The position numbers and the translations under genes are program-made. Shown here one piece after another: positions 1 through 5,833 of a stretch of 10,754 bases of DNA (position 1 is the stretch's first letter; each line of letters starts with the position of its first letter). The stretch is from Baffinella frigidus (Eukaryota; Cryptophyceae; Cryptomonadales; Baffinellaceae): contig MU646660.1 in assembly GCA_026770585.1 (NCBI GenBank), positions 149,905 to 160,658 of the forward strand, written 5' to 3'. Under the pieces are notes generated by a model, which was given only the letters and a program-made list of their open reading frames with translations, had not been told where the DNA came from and did not search any database.

Positions 1-39
1 GCCCCCCGCCCCCCATCTCTCTTTGGATGGATTTAATAC

Positions 40-168
40 GGAAACGGTTTTAATTTAAAACCATTGGATTCAATGAAAATTACTACACGAATGCTTGAAT
101 ATTACTAATAAAACTCATTATGTGTAGTAAATTTCATTACCAGAAAGTTCTAAATTAAAACCGTTTCC
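40..168. mobile_element. Foldback (MITE-like) element with shared hairpin core, arm type C
   Basis: Perfect 18-bp inverted arms lie at 40-57 and 151-168 (GGAAACGGTTTTAATTTA and its complement). Inside them is a second inverted repeat, 72-88 against 122-138, with one mismatch (AATGAAAATTACTACAC type). This inner core is the one found in five other elements here, but its outer arms are unlike theirs. There is no coding capacity. The non-autonomous DNA transposon label is inferred from structure alone. Confidence 0.6.
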
Positions 169-220
169 CTATGAGATTCGGTAAGCCGTTGCGCCGAAGG
201 GTCGCGTACCCCCAACCGCA

Positions 221-334
221 CCACGCCAGAGTCTTCGAAGGGGTCGCCAAAAGTCAAATCCCCCTCAAGGCAGTGGTTTTCAAAAGTCAAATACCGTATT
301 CAAAAAATTAACCCCCTCCTCCACTCTGGCGTGG
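221..334. mobile_element. Foldback element, CCACGCCAGAG family, copy 1
   Basis: Terminal inverted repeats CCACGCCAGAG (221-231) and CTCTGGCGTGG (324-334) enclose about 90 bp with two AAAAGTCAAA direct repeats. A second copy at 859-985 shares both ends and the internal AAAAGTCAA motifs. No ORF. Confidence 0.6.
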
Positions 335-339
335 CACAC

Positions 340-420
340 GGCAGATTCGTGTCGCAAGTCCCAACGCTGGAGCTTCTTCTCGTCGCTGGCGTCAAACTCT
401 CCTCGGAGCAGCCTGCTCAG
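340..420 (-). CDS. Possible exon of an unrecognised minus-strand gene
   Basis: On the minus strand a good acceptor (GGGTTTACAG, ending at 421) is followed by 27 open codons from 420 to 340. They encode a charged peptide that reads like real protein (RLLRGEFDASDEKKLQRWDL). A possible donor, GTGTGCC, follows at 339, where the CCACGCCAGAG foldback begins. The plus-strand readings are less protein-like. I see no partner exon and do not recognise the peptide, so this is a candidate only. Confidence 0.3.
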
Positions 421-423
421 CTG

Positions 424-613
424 TAAACCCTAAACCCGAACCCCGAACCCCGAAACCCGAAACTCGAAACCCCAACCCCTCAACCCTAAACCCTAAACCC
501 TAAAACCCTAAACCCTAAACCCTCAAACCTCAACCCTCACCCCTCACCCCTCAACCCCCAACCCTCAACCCTAACCCCTAAACCCTAGAGCCTAAACCCC
601 AAACCCCCGAAAC
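424..613. repeat. Degenerate telomere-like CCCTAAA repeat block
   Basis: About 190 bp of imperfect 6-8 nt units such as CCCTAAA, CCCTCAA, CCCCTCA and CCCGAAA. The heptamer is the complement of the plant/algal TTTAGGG telomere. The block is interstitial and heavily diverged, not a chromosome end. No gene is seen in it. Confidence 0.9.
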
Positions 614-714
614 CTAGACTCTCTGTGAAGCTGCGTGGTCAGGTGTGATCGTCCTGCCTCCTAGGGTTCAGAGTTCAGGTTGTAGGGTGTAGTCTGAATG
701 GTTTTATCAGCGCG

Positions 715-845
715 TAACCCCTAACCCCTAACCCCTAACCCCTAACCCCTAAACGCTAACCCCTAAACACTCAGCTTTGAACCCTAAACACTCAACGTTC
801 AACACTAAACACTCAACTGTGAACCCGAAACACTAAACACAAGCT
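715..845. repeat. Telomere-like repeat block, CCCCTAA and AACACT variants
   Basis: Five to six clean CCCCTAA units (715-765) decay into ACACTCAAC/ACACTAAAC-type units up to the foldback at 859. The sequence between this block and the previous one (614-712) shows nothing recognisable. Confidence 0.85.
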
Positions 846-858
846 CTGTGCGGAACTG

Positions 859-985
859 CCACGCCAGAGCCTTGGAAGGGGTCGTCAAAAGTCAATTCCT
901 CCTTAGGGCAGTGCTTTTCAAAAGTCAAAAACCGCTTCCTGACGCGGGTTCTGACTGATCTGCCCCCTTCTCCACTCTGGCGTGG
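859..985. mobile_element. Foldback element, CCACGCCAGAG family, copy 2
   Basis: The same terminal inverted repeats as copy 1 lie at 859-869 and 975-985. The interior again has two AAAAGTCAA motifs, and both flanks are unrelated to those of copy 1. Confidence 0.6.
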
Positions 986-1051
986 TGCGTGATCAGCTGT
1001 GAGCTTCCTGCCCCTAAAAGCCAAACGTTGAAACGGCCTCTGTGGGGGTGC

Positions 1052-1158
1052 ATATCCCTTAAGTGGCCAGCCGGTCAAATTTGACCGCCAAGAGGTCCTA
1101 GGCAGGTCCTAGGGCCCTACGGTAGGGCGTATGCGCCTACTCGCCACTTGAGGGATAT
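1052..1158. mobile_element. Foldback element, ATCCCTTAAGTGG family, copy 1
   Basis: Arms ATATCCCTTAAGTGGC (1052-1067) and GCCACTTGAGGGATAT (1143-1158) differ at one position. The interior has a perfect 14-bp palindrome GGTCAAATTTGACC (1073-1086) and the family's CCTAGG-rich core with CCCTACGGTAGGG. Three more copies lie at 1683, 2809 and 4151. Confidence 0.7.
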
Positions 1159-1169
1159 GGCGTAGTGAT

Positions 1170-1410
1170 ACTGATAAAGGTCTCGCTCGCTCTCGCTTTC
1201 TCGCTCGCTCTCTCTCTTCTCTCTCTCCTCTCTCTCTCCCTCTCTCTCTCCCCCCCCCTCTCGCTCTCTCTGTTTGGCTCTCTCTCTCTCTCTCTCTCTC
1301 GCTCTCTCGCTCTCTCGCTCGCTCGCTCGCTCGCCCCCTCCCTCGTCTCTCTCTCACACAAAGATCCTTCTCTCTCTCTTAAAGGTCTCTCTCTCTATCA
1401 CACACACACA
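1170..1410. repeat. CT/CTCG microsatellite with terminal CA tract
   Basis: Long (CT)n mixed with CTCG tetranucleotides, ending in (CA)n at about 1399-1416. It gives long spurious open frames (Ser-Leu repeats on plus, Arg-Glu repeats on minus), which are not genes. It ends directly at the CAG acceptor of an exon-like copy at 1421, so it could serve as that copy's polypyrimidine tract. Confidence 0.9.
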
Positions 1411-1420
1411 CACACTCCAG

Positions 1421-1488
1421 GCAAGCTGCGGCAGAAGGAGCGGGAAACCGCCGCGCCGCCGCCGAGAAGGAGCTTGCAGACTGCTTGG
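1421..1488 (+). pseudogene. Exon copy X1 of an unrecognised gene, truncated
   Basis: This follows an acceptor-like CACACTCCAG and is the first of three related copies. In the frame conserved among copies it reads one leading base, then codons with the core NRRAAAEKELADC. The homology stops at 1488, where a CT tract starts, so the DGEEEEE end and the GTGAGC donor of copy X2 are missing. A GTCTCT at 1489 could act as a weak donor. The gene is not recognised. Confidence 0.45.
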
Positions 1489-1560
1489 GTCTCTCTCTCT
1501 CTCGCGCGCGCTCTCTCTCTCTCTCTCTCTCTCACTCTCTCTCTATTTTTCTCTCTCGTA
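1489..1560. repeat. CT microsatellite between exon copies X1 and X2
   Basis: About 70 bp of (CT)n with some CG, starting exactly at the broken end of exon copy X1 and ending shortly before the CTCTCCTGCTGCAG acceptor of X2. Confidence 0.85.
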
Positions 1561-1581
1561 AACGACGCTCTCCTGCTGCAG

Positions 1582-1672
1582 GCAAACTGCGGCAGCAGAA
1601 GAGAGAAACCGCCGCGCCGCCGACGAGAAGGAGCTGGCAGACTGCTTGGGCGACGGGGAGGAGGAGGAGGAG
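1582..1672 (+). CDS. Exon X2 of an unrecognised gene, most complete copy
   Basis: A strong acceptor (CTCTCCTGCTGCAG) precedes 1582 and a strong donor (GAG, then GTGAGC) follows 1672. The 91 nt are one base plus 30 codons, so the exon starts inside a codon and ends at a codon boundary. The peptide core is NRRAADEKELADC, then LGDG and a run of five Glu. Two other copies keep this frame: X1 has the same spacing, and X3 differs by an in-frame 3-nt insertion and mostly conservative changes (Leu to Val). This argues for coding origin. Plus-strand shadow frames rich in Arg and Pro are not conserved. The peptide is acidic and probably helical. I do not recognise the protein, and no partner exon is certain. 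Confidence 0.5.
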
Positions 1673-1682
1673 GTGAGCGCCC

Positions 1683-1784
1683 ATCCCTTAAGTGACCAAC
1701 GGGCGAATAATCGCCCGTGGAAGCCCTAGGCAGGTCCTAGGGCCCTACGGTAGGGCGTATGTGCCTACTGGTCACTTAAGGGAT
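1683..1784. mobile_element. Foldback element, ATCCCTTAAGTGG family, copy 2
   Basis: Perfect 16-bp arms, ATCCCTTAAGTGACCA (1683-1698) and its complement (1769-1784). The subterminal hairpin here is ACGGGCGA-ATAA-TCGCCCGT, quite unlike the GGTCAAATTTGACC of copy 1. The CCTAGG/CCCTACGGTAGGG core is shared. The element starts 11 bp after the donor end of exon X2. Confidence 0.75.
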
Positions 1785-1860
1785 AAATCCGAGCGCCCAT
1801 CAATCCGAACCCCTGCAGCGGAGGTCTACCCCGAAATCCTAAGCCCTGAAGCCACGCACT

Positions 1861-2203
1861 GAAGAAGTGAGAAACCGCGGCGCTGCGGAAGACGAGAAGG
1901 AGGTTGCTGACTGCTTTCATTTCCAAAAAAGTATTAATTAATTGCTTTTGGTGCAACGAAATTTACTACACAAACGCTTTACTTTTACTTTTATGAGCAA
2001 ACCGTGTAGCAATTTTCGTTGCCAAAAGCAATTGATTAATACTTGTATGGAGATTACCTTTGGGACTGCGTCTTGATATTCTCTTCACGAGGCTTCCTGG
2101 TACAACGATCTGGGTTTTGGATCGTCGCATAAAAGTAGTTGGGACGTTTTGAACCGCATCACGTCTCGTAAAAGTATATATCGACGAGGTAGGGGAGGAG
2201 GAG
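1861..2203 (+). pseudogene. Exon copy X3, apparently split by an insertion
   Basis: 1861-1917 matches exon X2 (core NRGAAEDEKEVADC) and then stops at a foldback element beginning near 1919. The missing end seems to reappear at 2183-2203, where GACGAGGTAGGGGAGGAGGAG is followed by a GTGAGT donor. That resembles the GACGGGGAGGAG...GTGAGC end of X2. If so, about 265 bp (the foldback plus 2057-2182, in which I recognise nothing) split the copy. A clear acceptor before 1861 is lacking. Confidence 0.4.
1919..2056. mobile_element. Foldback element with shared hairpin core, arm type A, copy 1
   Basis: Outer arms of the AAGTATTAATTAATTGCTTTTGG type pair with 2023-2056. Inside them the core GCAACGAAATTTACTACAC (1953-1971) pairs with 2004-2022 with two mismatches. 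Closely related copies are at 3412-3550 and 9612-9754. Confidence 0.75.
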
Positions 2204-2354
2204 GTGAGTGCACCCCATCTATCGTGAGAGAGACCTTCATCACTACCAGTGTGGCCGCCGTGTATGCACCCCCATCGAGGATGTGTCTGAGCACCCCACA
2301 TGTCGGCACATACATGTGCAGGGGTACCTCGCTCATAAGGAGCGGGCGCCCCCC

Positions 2355-2533
2355 CTACCACGCAAGAGAGGAACACTGACCTGGGAAAACAAGTCAGTTC
2401 ACACGGAATTTGTATCAACTTCCCGAATTTTCGATTTTTCTCTGGGCAGAATGTTGACTTATGAACTTTTGAAAATAGCCAGATCTGGCTATTTTTACTA
2501 CAAGGTCCTCTGCCCTCCACTCTTGCGTGGTAG
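2355..2533. mobile_element. Foldback element with CTACCACGCAAGAG arms
   Basis: Perfect 14-bp inverted arms at 2355-2368 and 2520-2533. The ends resemble the CCACGCCAGAG family (CCACGC-AGAG), so it may be a diverged member, but the 150-bp interior is different. No convincing ORF. Confidence 0.55.
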
Positions 2534-2580
2534 TAGGGCCACTAGATGGAGGGCCCTAGGTATCGGCATCGCGTAGGGTC

Positions 2581-2704
2581 CTACAGGGGTACCTCGCTCA
2601 TAAGAAATCGCGCCCCCCTAGGACCCTACAGTAGGTCCATGCCTAGGGCCCTATGCTGGTCCTGGGGGGGGGGGCGTTTTCTTGTGAGCGAGGTACCCCT
2701 GTAG
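2581..2704. mobile_element. Foldback element GGGGTACCTCGCTCATAAG family, intact copy
   Basis: Arms of about 28 bp start CTACAGGGGTACCTCGCTCA at 2581 and end with the complement at 2704, with one mismatch. The interior has C and G runs and CCTAGG/GGGCCC palindromes. Other copies are at 3019-3142 and 3934-4058. Confidence 0.8.
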
Positions 2705-2778
2705 GGGGGTGCGCCTTCTTATGAGTGAGGTGCACCTGTAGCACCCCCGCAGAATGGGCAGAGGGCAAGGGCAGGGAG

Positions 2779-2991
2779 TGTGAGGACCGGGTCCGGGATG
2801 CACCCGGTTATCCCATAAGTGGCCAGTAGGATCATACGCCCTACGGTAGGGCCCTAGGACCTGCCTAGGACCTCTTGCGGGTCAATTTTGACCGGCTGGC
2901 CACTTAAGGGATAGGGATTTCCCCCGATATAGGACTCACCCGTTGAGCCCTTTTCCCCTGAGGCGGGCCCATCCCGGACCCGGTCCTCACA
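2779..2991. mobile_element. Foldback element with 22-bp GTCCGGGATG arms, interrupted
   Basis: Perfect 22-bp inverted arms at 2779-2800 (TGTGAGGACCGGGTCCGG, then GATG) and 2970-2991. The interior is taken up mostly by an inverted ATCCCTTAAGTGG-family element (2809-2913), which looks like a later insertion. Confidence 0.65.
2809..2913. mobile_element. Foldback element, ATCCCTTAAGTGG family, copy 3, inverted
   Basis: Ends TATCCCATAAGTGGCCAG (2809) and CTGGCCACTTAAGGGATA (to 2913). The core is reversed relative to copies 1 and 2: CCCTACGGTAGGG comes before CCTAGGACC. The subterminal GGTCAATTTTGACC hairpin resembles copy 1. Confidence 0.75.
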
Positions 2992-3018
2992 GGGAGAGAC
3001 GCGAGGGTAGAAGTGTGG

Positions 3019-3142
3019 TGCAGGGGTACCTCGCTCATAAGCAAACGCCCCCCCCCCCTAGGACCACCCTAGGGCCCCAGGCATAGTCCTACTGTAGGGC
3101 CCTATGGGGTGGCACTTTCTTATGAGCGAGGTACCCCTGTAG
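3019..3142. mobile_element. Foldback element GGGGTACCTCGCTCATAAG family, copy
   Basis: The left end CAGGGGTACCTCGCTCATAAG begins at 3021 and the complement ends at 3142 (CTTATGAGCGAGGTACCCC, then TGTAG). The interior has a C run and CCTAGG/GGGCCC palindromes. The 3143-3310 stretch that follows shows no recognisable feature. Confidence 0.75.
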
Positions 3143-3310
3143 AGGAAGCGACGGAGAGGAGTGCTCCGTACCTGTGGGTAGGAGGGGAACTCCGACATAC
3201 AGTACCCTGTGTGGTTTGGCGTACCGGTTGTTTGCAGCGTTCTGCCCCGGTGCCACCAATTGGCTTCTCTCACCAGCCTGACTCCTCGCACAGATCACGT
3301 TGAGCCCCTC

Positions 3311-3378
3311 CAACAAAATTTACTACACAAACGCTTTACTATTCCTAGTATGATCAAATCGTCTAGTAAATTTCGTTG
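3311..3378. mobile_element. Shared hairpin core without obvious outer arms
   Basis: CAACAAAATTTACTACAC (3311-3328) pairs with 3361-3378 with two mismatches. The loop ACGCTTTACTATTCCTAGTA resembles the loop of the copies at 1953 and 3447. I see no matching outer arms, so this is a solo core or a decayed element. Confidence 0.6.
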
Positions 3379-3411
3379 CTGACCGTGGCCGAGTCGTCCG
3401 GCTCATAGTCT

Positions 3412-3550
3412 CATCTCCACAAAAGTATTAATTAATTGCTTTTGGCGCAACGAAATTTACTACACAAACACTCTACTATTACTTTTATGAGCAAATCGTG
3501 TAGTAATTTTCGTTGCCGAAAAGCAATTAATTATTACTTGTATGGAGATT
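3412..3550. mobile_element. Foldback element with shared hairpin core, arm type A, copy 2
   Basis: Outer arms run from ATCTCCACAAAAGTATTAAT at 3413 to GTATGGAGAT near 3549. The inner core GCAACGAAATTTACTACAC pairs with GTGTAGTAATTTTCGTTGC. It lies about 35 bp after the solo core ending at 3378. Confidence 0.75.
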
Positions 3551-3653
3551 AAGTCGCCCTGATCCGTCGCAACGCACCCGGCAGGACGGTCACGGCCACG
3601 GAGGAGGGAGGAGCGGACACGGGGGGCGGAGAGATTTATCCGGACAACATCAT

Positions 3654-3835
3654 GTAGGGAAGCAGAGGGGGCGGTTGCGGATCGTGAGTGAGTGGGAGAT
3701 GGAACCGCGGGTGCTGCTCCTCCCTTCGCTCGTTCGCGAGACACTGTATTGATGTGAGTGAAACGTTGATTCATTGACGGGATCCCCAGTACAGTGTATT
3801 GATGTCAGTGAAACGTGAATTTATTCGTTTATTAC
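3654..3835 (+). repeat. Degenerate repeat R1, possibly exon-derived
   Basis: 3672-3740 is the first of three related stretches (R2 near 4066, R3 near 4275) starting with GGTTGCGGATCGTG or a variant. One frame reads PRVLLLPSLVRETLY and a stop. R2 gives PRVLLLPALLKESQ and R3 VLVLPSLARDSQY. The substitutions are chemically conservative, but there are frame-changing indels between copies. GTATTGATGTNAGTGAAACG occurs twice (about 3749 and 3797). Confidence 0.4.
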
Positions 3836-3933
3836 GCATCGAAACCAACATGGCCACTCACACAGCGGGCTACGAAGGGGTTTTCCGCCCGATTCGGCTG
3901 ACTTTCGGTTACTTTGTCCATGGGAACATTTGA

Positions 3934-4058
3934 CTGCAGGGGTACCTCGCTCATAAGAAAACGCCCCCCCCCTAGGACCGCCGTAGGGCCCTAGGCATAG
4001 GCCTACTGTAGGGTCCTAGAGGGGGAGGCGGTTTATTATGAGCCAGGTAAAAATGTAG
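3934..4058. mobile_element. Foldback element GGGGTACCTCGCTCATAAG family, right end decayed
   Basis: The left end CTGCAGGGGTACCTCGCTCA is intact. The right end (TTATTATGAGCCAGGTAAAA, then ATGTAG) is recognisable but diverged. Between R1 and this element (3836-3933) I see nothing but a CACACAGCGGGCTACGAAGG stretch resembling 8980-8995. Confidence 0.65.
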
Positions 4059-4150
4059 GGAGGAGCATAGTGCGGTTGCGGATCGTGTGCGAGCACTCGT
4101 GGCTCCACGAGTGCTCCTCCTCCCTGCGCTCTTGAAAGAGTCCCAGCATT
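4059..4150 (+). repeat. Degenerate repeat R2, cut by a foldback element
   Basis: GGTTGCGGATCGTG followed by a PRVLLLPALLKESQ-coding stretch, ending ...CCCAGCATT. The matching continuation ATTGATGTCAGTGAAACG resumes at 4249 after the element at 4151-4248. Confidence 0.4.
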
Positions 4151-4248
4151 CCTCAAGTGCCCAGTAGGCTCATACGCCCTACGGTAGGGCCCTAGGACCT
4201 GCCTAGGACCTCTTGGCCCTCAAATTTGACCGCCTGGCCACTTAAGGG
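4151..4248. mobile_element. Foldback element, ATCCCTTAAGTGG family, copy 4, with ATT duplication
   Basis: Ends CCTCAAGTGCCCAG and CTGGCCACTTAAGGG, flanked by ATT on both sides (4148-4150 and 4249-4251). Removing the element and one ATT restores CCCAGCATTGATGTCAGTG, which matches the uninterrupted R1 and R3 copies. The ATT is therefore probably a target-site duplication. Confidence 0.7.
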
Positions 4249-4251
4249 ATT

Positions 4252-4560
4252 GATGTCAGTGAAACGCGCGTGGGTTACGGATCATACCCAGGATGGCCAC
4301 CATGTATCGAGCAAGATGGAGCCGCGTGTGCTGTGTGCTCGTCCTGCCTTCGCTCGCGCGCGATTCCCAGTATTGATGTGACTGTAGTGAAACTCATCAA
4401 GCTGACAGCGCTGAAGATTTTGGGCACTCAGTTTGCAGAGCGCTTATTTCCTCTCGCCCCTGCGCAACCATGGTTTCCGTGGGGGTGCAGGGCTACGAGA
4501 GTGGTCATTCGCACTCTGCACGTTGTGCAACAGTGAGAGCAAGTGCGTTGGTTCGGTGCA
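4252..4560 (+). repeat. Repeat R3 and an open frame of uncertain status
   Basis: 4275-4380 is the third degenerate copy related to R1 and R2. An 88-codon ATG frame (4270-4536) crosses it and ends in a hydrophobic/basic stretch (VVKLIKLTALKILGTQFAER). This could be exon-derived. I recognise no protein family and see no conserved splice signals, so I do not call a gene. Confidence 0.3.
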
Positions 4561-4867
4561 CCAAGTGAGACTCGGGAGTGTTTGCCTCTGCTACGGAAAG
4601 TGCGGCGGTGCGCGTGGGTCTTCACCTTGCATGGGAGAGATATCATCCAGTGTACGTGCACGTGTACAGTATACGCAGTGCCGGATCAAGACGTGTGCAG
4701 GTGACACTTCACGTAGAGCGTCAAAGATTGAGCGGAGCACGCCAGAGACACGCCATGGCTGAGCCAGAGCGTTCGGATTGTGGATTGCTAATGATGTAAT
4801 ATGTTGCCACATTCACCACCCAGCAAAGAGACCTCTTGCCCTGCGGCTCGAAGTTGTTGCCCGGAAT
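4561..4867. other. Unassigned stretch, no feature recognised
   Basis: The short open frames here overlap one another on both strands, and none reads like a conserved protein. The right part probably holds the 3' untranslated region or downstream DNA of the minus-strand gene that stops at 4946. Confidence 0.5.
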
Positions 4868-4957
4868 CTACGGCATGCCGTAGCTTCAAAAGCTACGCCC
4901 GAAGGCGTCCCCATGAGCTCAGCGAAACGCTGCCCCAACAACCGCTTAATGGCGGTT
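4868..4957 (-). promoter_or_regulatory. Cluster of short hairpins at the 3' end of the minus-strand gene
   Basis: Five small inverted repeats follow one another: CTACGGCATGCCGTAG (4868-4883), GTAGCTT-caa-AAGCTAC (4880-4896), CGCC-cgaa-GGCG (4897-4908), CAGCG-aaa-CGCTG (4920-4932) and AACCGC-ttaatg-GCGGTT (4940-4957). The last encloses the TAA stop of the minus-strand gene. They could fold in its mRNA as a 3' processing or stability signal. This role is inferred. The sequence does not match the animal histone stem-loop. Confidence 0.4.
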
Positions 4958-5132
4958 GTAGAAGTAGTCCCACTGGTGGCGGGCGCGGCGCCAATCGTCG
5001 TAGGACGCGGCGTCGTTGGCGCGGTAGTAGGTGTCCTCGGACTCCTGGTAGAGCGCGCGGGCCTGGGTGTTCTGCACGAACGCCTGGGTGTAGAGGTTCG
5101 CCGCCTTCTTGCCGTAAAGGATAGTCTTCATT
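4946..5132 (-). CDS. Unrecognised minus-strand gene, exon 3 (C-terminus)
   Basis: From 5132 down to the TAA at 4946. One leading base, then codons starting MKTILYGKKAANLYTQAFVQ and ending in WDYFYNRH. The acceptor is good (CCATCCTCCGTTTTGCAG, read on minus). The peptide is rich in Tyr, Gln, Asp and Arg, probably helical, with no membrane segment or targeting signal. Other frames here are Arg/Pro/Gly-rich shadows. Exon 2 can join it through a 39-nt intron. Alternatively the ATG at 5131 could start a 61-aa protein with only an untranslated upstream exon. The pattern of a short, Tyr-rich helical protein recalls small cytoskeletal or mitochondrial accessory subunits, but I have no family match. 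Confidence 0.65.
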
Positions 5133-5171
5133 CTGCAAAACGGAGGATGGAGGTTAGAGGGACACCATCAC

Positions 5172-5287
5172 CGGTTCGTTTTCCTATCCCCTGACGAACT
5201 GCCTGCTACAACGCCTCCATCCGCGAAGAGCCACATCGGGTGCACATCGTGCGGATCAGAACGAAGAGCCGCGCGAAGACGGGCACC
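5172..5287 (-). CDS. Unrecognised minus-strand gene, exon 2
   Basis: Acceptor GGCAGCTGCAG precedes 5287 on the minus strand, and a GTGATG donor follows 5172. The 116 nt are 38 codons plus two bases, containing RSDPHDVHPMWLFADGG. The phase fits both sides: exon 1 ends on a codon boundary, and the trailing CG plus the first A of exon 3 make an Arg codon. The following intron would be only 39 nt, so an earlier donor (GTAGCA after GGCGTT) was considered, but it would put exon 3 out of frame. The exon is supported by phase and composition only. Confidence 0.5.
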
Positions 5288-5574
5288 CTGCAGCTGCCGA
5301 ACCCCGCCCACAGCCACGGATACCACACCGGCACGGCGTGCACGGCATCCTGTGCCAGCGCCGCCCCGCCGGGGGCTCCCCAATCGCTACCCCATGCAAA
5401 GATCCGATGTCCCTTCGCCTCTCCGCCGGCTGTCCGCCCCCCGCGCCGCCCCGCGCCGCCCTTCTTCGCTCCCCCGGTGCCCTTCCACGGCCCGACCCCC
5501 CTCCTGCAGTTCTGCGAGACCTCCGGAAGGGGGAGGGGGGGGGGAAAGGCGCCGGGAAATTCATGGAAGCATAC

Positions 5575-5700
5575 CTGAACAGATGATGAAAAAGTTCCTC
5601 GAAGAGCCACTTTTTCTTTAACCAACTGGTTGACTAACCATTTATCTTGGCTAAATCGGGGGTGAGCGTTCTTGGAGCCGTTCCTGGCTGCTTGAGCCAT
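5575..5700 (-). CDS. Unrecognised minus-strand gene, exon 1 (N-terminus)
   Basis: The ATG at 5700 opens 42 codons (MAQAARNGSKNAHPRFSQDK, then a WLVNQLVKEKVALR helix), ending at a GTTCAG|GTATGC donor. The frame is also open upstream to an ATG at 5730. I prefer 5700 because the longer start would place the CACGTG palindrome inside the coding region. Composition is basic, with no clear signal peptide. With exons 2 and 3 the protein would be about 142 aa. The gene diverges from NOB1 across about 133 bp, so the two may be co-regulated. Not recognised. Confidence 0.55.
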
Positions 5701-5833
5701 TCTATCGGGGGTCACGTGACCGGGCATCAACTTTTGAAGCCGTCAGTAAGTTGACAGCTTCACGTGCTGGGCAGGAAGGTCAGGAAGGTCAGGACGGGGC
5801 GAGGTAGTTTGAGACAAAGAAGCATCCAAAAGG
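5701..5833. promoter_or_regulatory. Shared divergent promoter region with two CACGTG boxes
   Basis: The 133 bp between the two divergent start codons hold a perfect 12-bp palindrome GGTCACGTGACC (5710-5721) and a second CACGTG (5761-5766), 48 bp apart. GTCACGTGAC is the classic bHLH/bZIP (E-box/G-box) site. A tandem GGAAGGTCA pair follows at about 5774-5791. No TATA box is obvious. Bidirectional control of NOB1 and its neighbour is inferred from spacing. Confidence 0.5.

Larger units (their letters stand above)
2318..2741. mobile_element. Foldback element GGGGTACCTCGCTCATAAG, outer copy with nested insertions
   Basis: The left end GCAGGGGTACCTCGCTCATAAG lies at 2318 and a diverged right end (CTTCTTATGAGTGAGGTGCACC, then TGTAG) finishes at 2741. 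Between them sit a CTACCACGCAAGAG foldback (2355-2533) and a complete copy of the same family (2581-2704). I infer nested insertion. Two overlapping independent fragments would be an alternative reading. Confidence 0.5.

Noticed and set aside
424-613. Chromosome end (true telomere)
   Set aside because: Units are heavily mixed and unique sequence and genes lie on both sides, so it is interstitial.
1165-1695. Long plus-strand frame of Ser-Leu repeats and minus-strand Arg-Glu frames
   Set aside because: They are translations of the CT/CTCG microsatellite; any frame stays open in such a repeat. The same applies at 7754-8166.
1966-2520. 184-codon minus-strand frame
   Set aside because: It spans two foldback elements and unrelated DNA, so the frame is open by chance.
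4778-5194. 138-codon plus-strand frame and overlapping frames at 4801-5124
   Set aside because: They are antisense shadows of the minus-strand exon 3, lacking protein-like composition.
5240-5621. Pro/Arg-rich plus-strand frames opposite the minus-strand intron 1
   Set aside because: Low-complexity GC-rich frames without splice signals or family resemblance.
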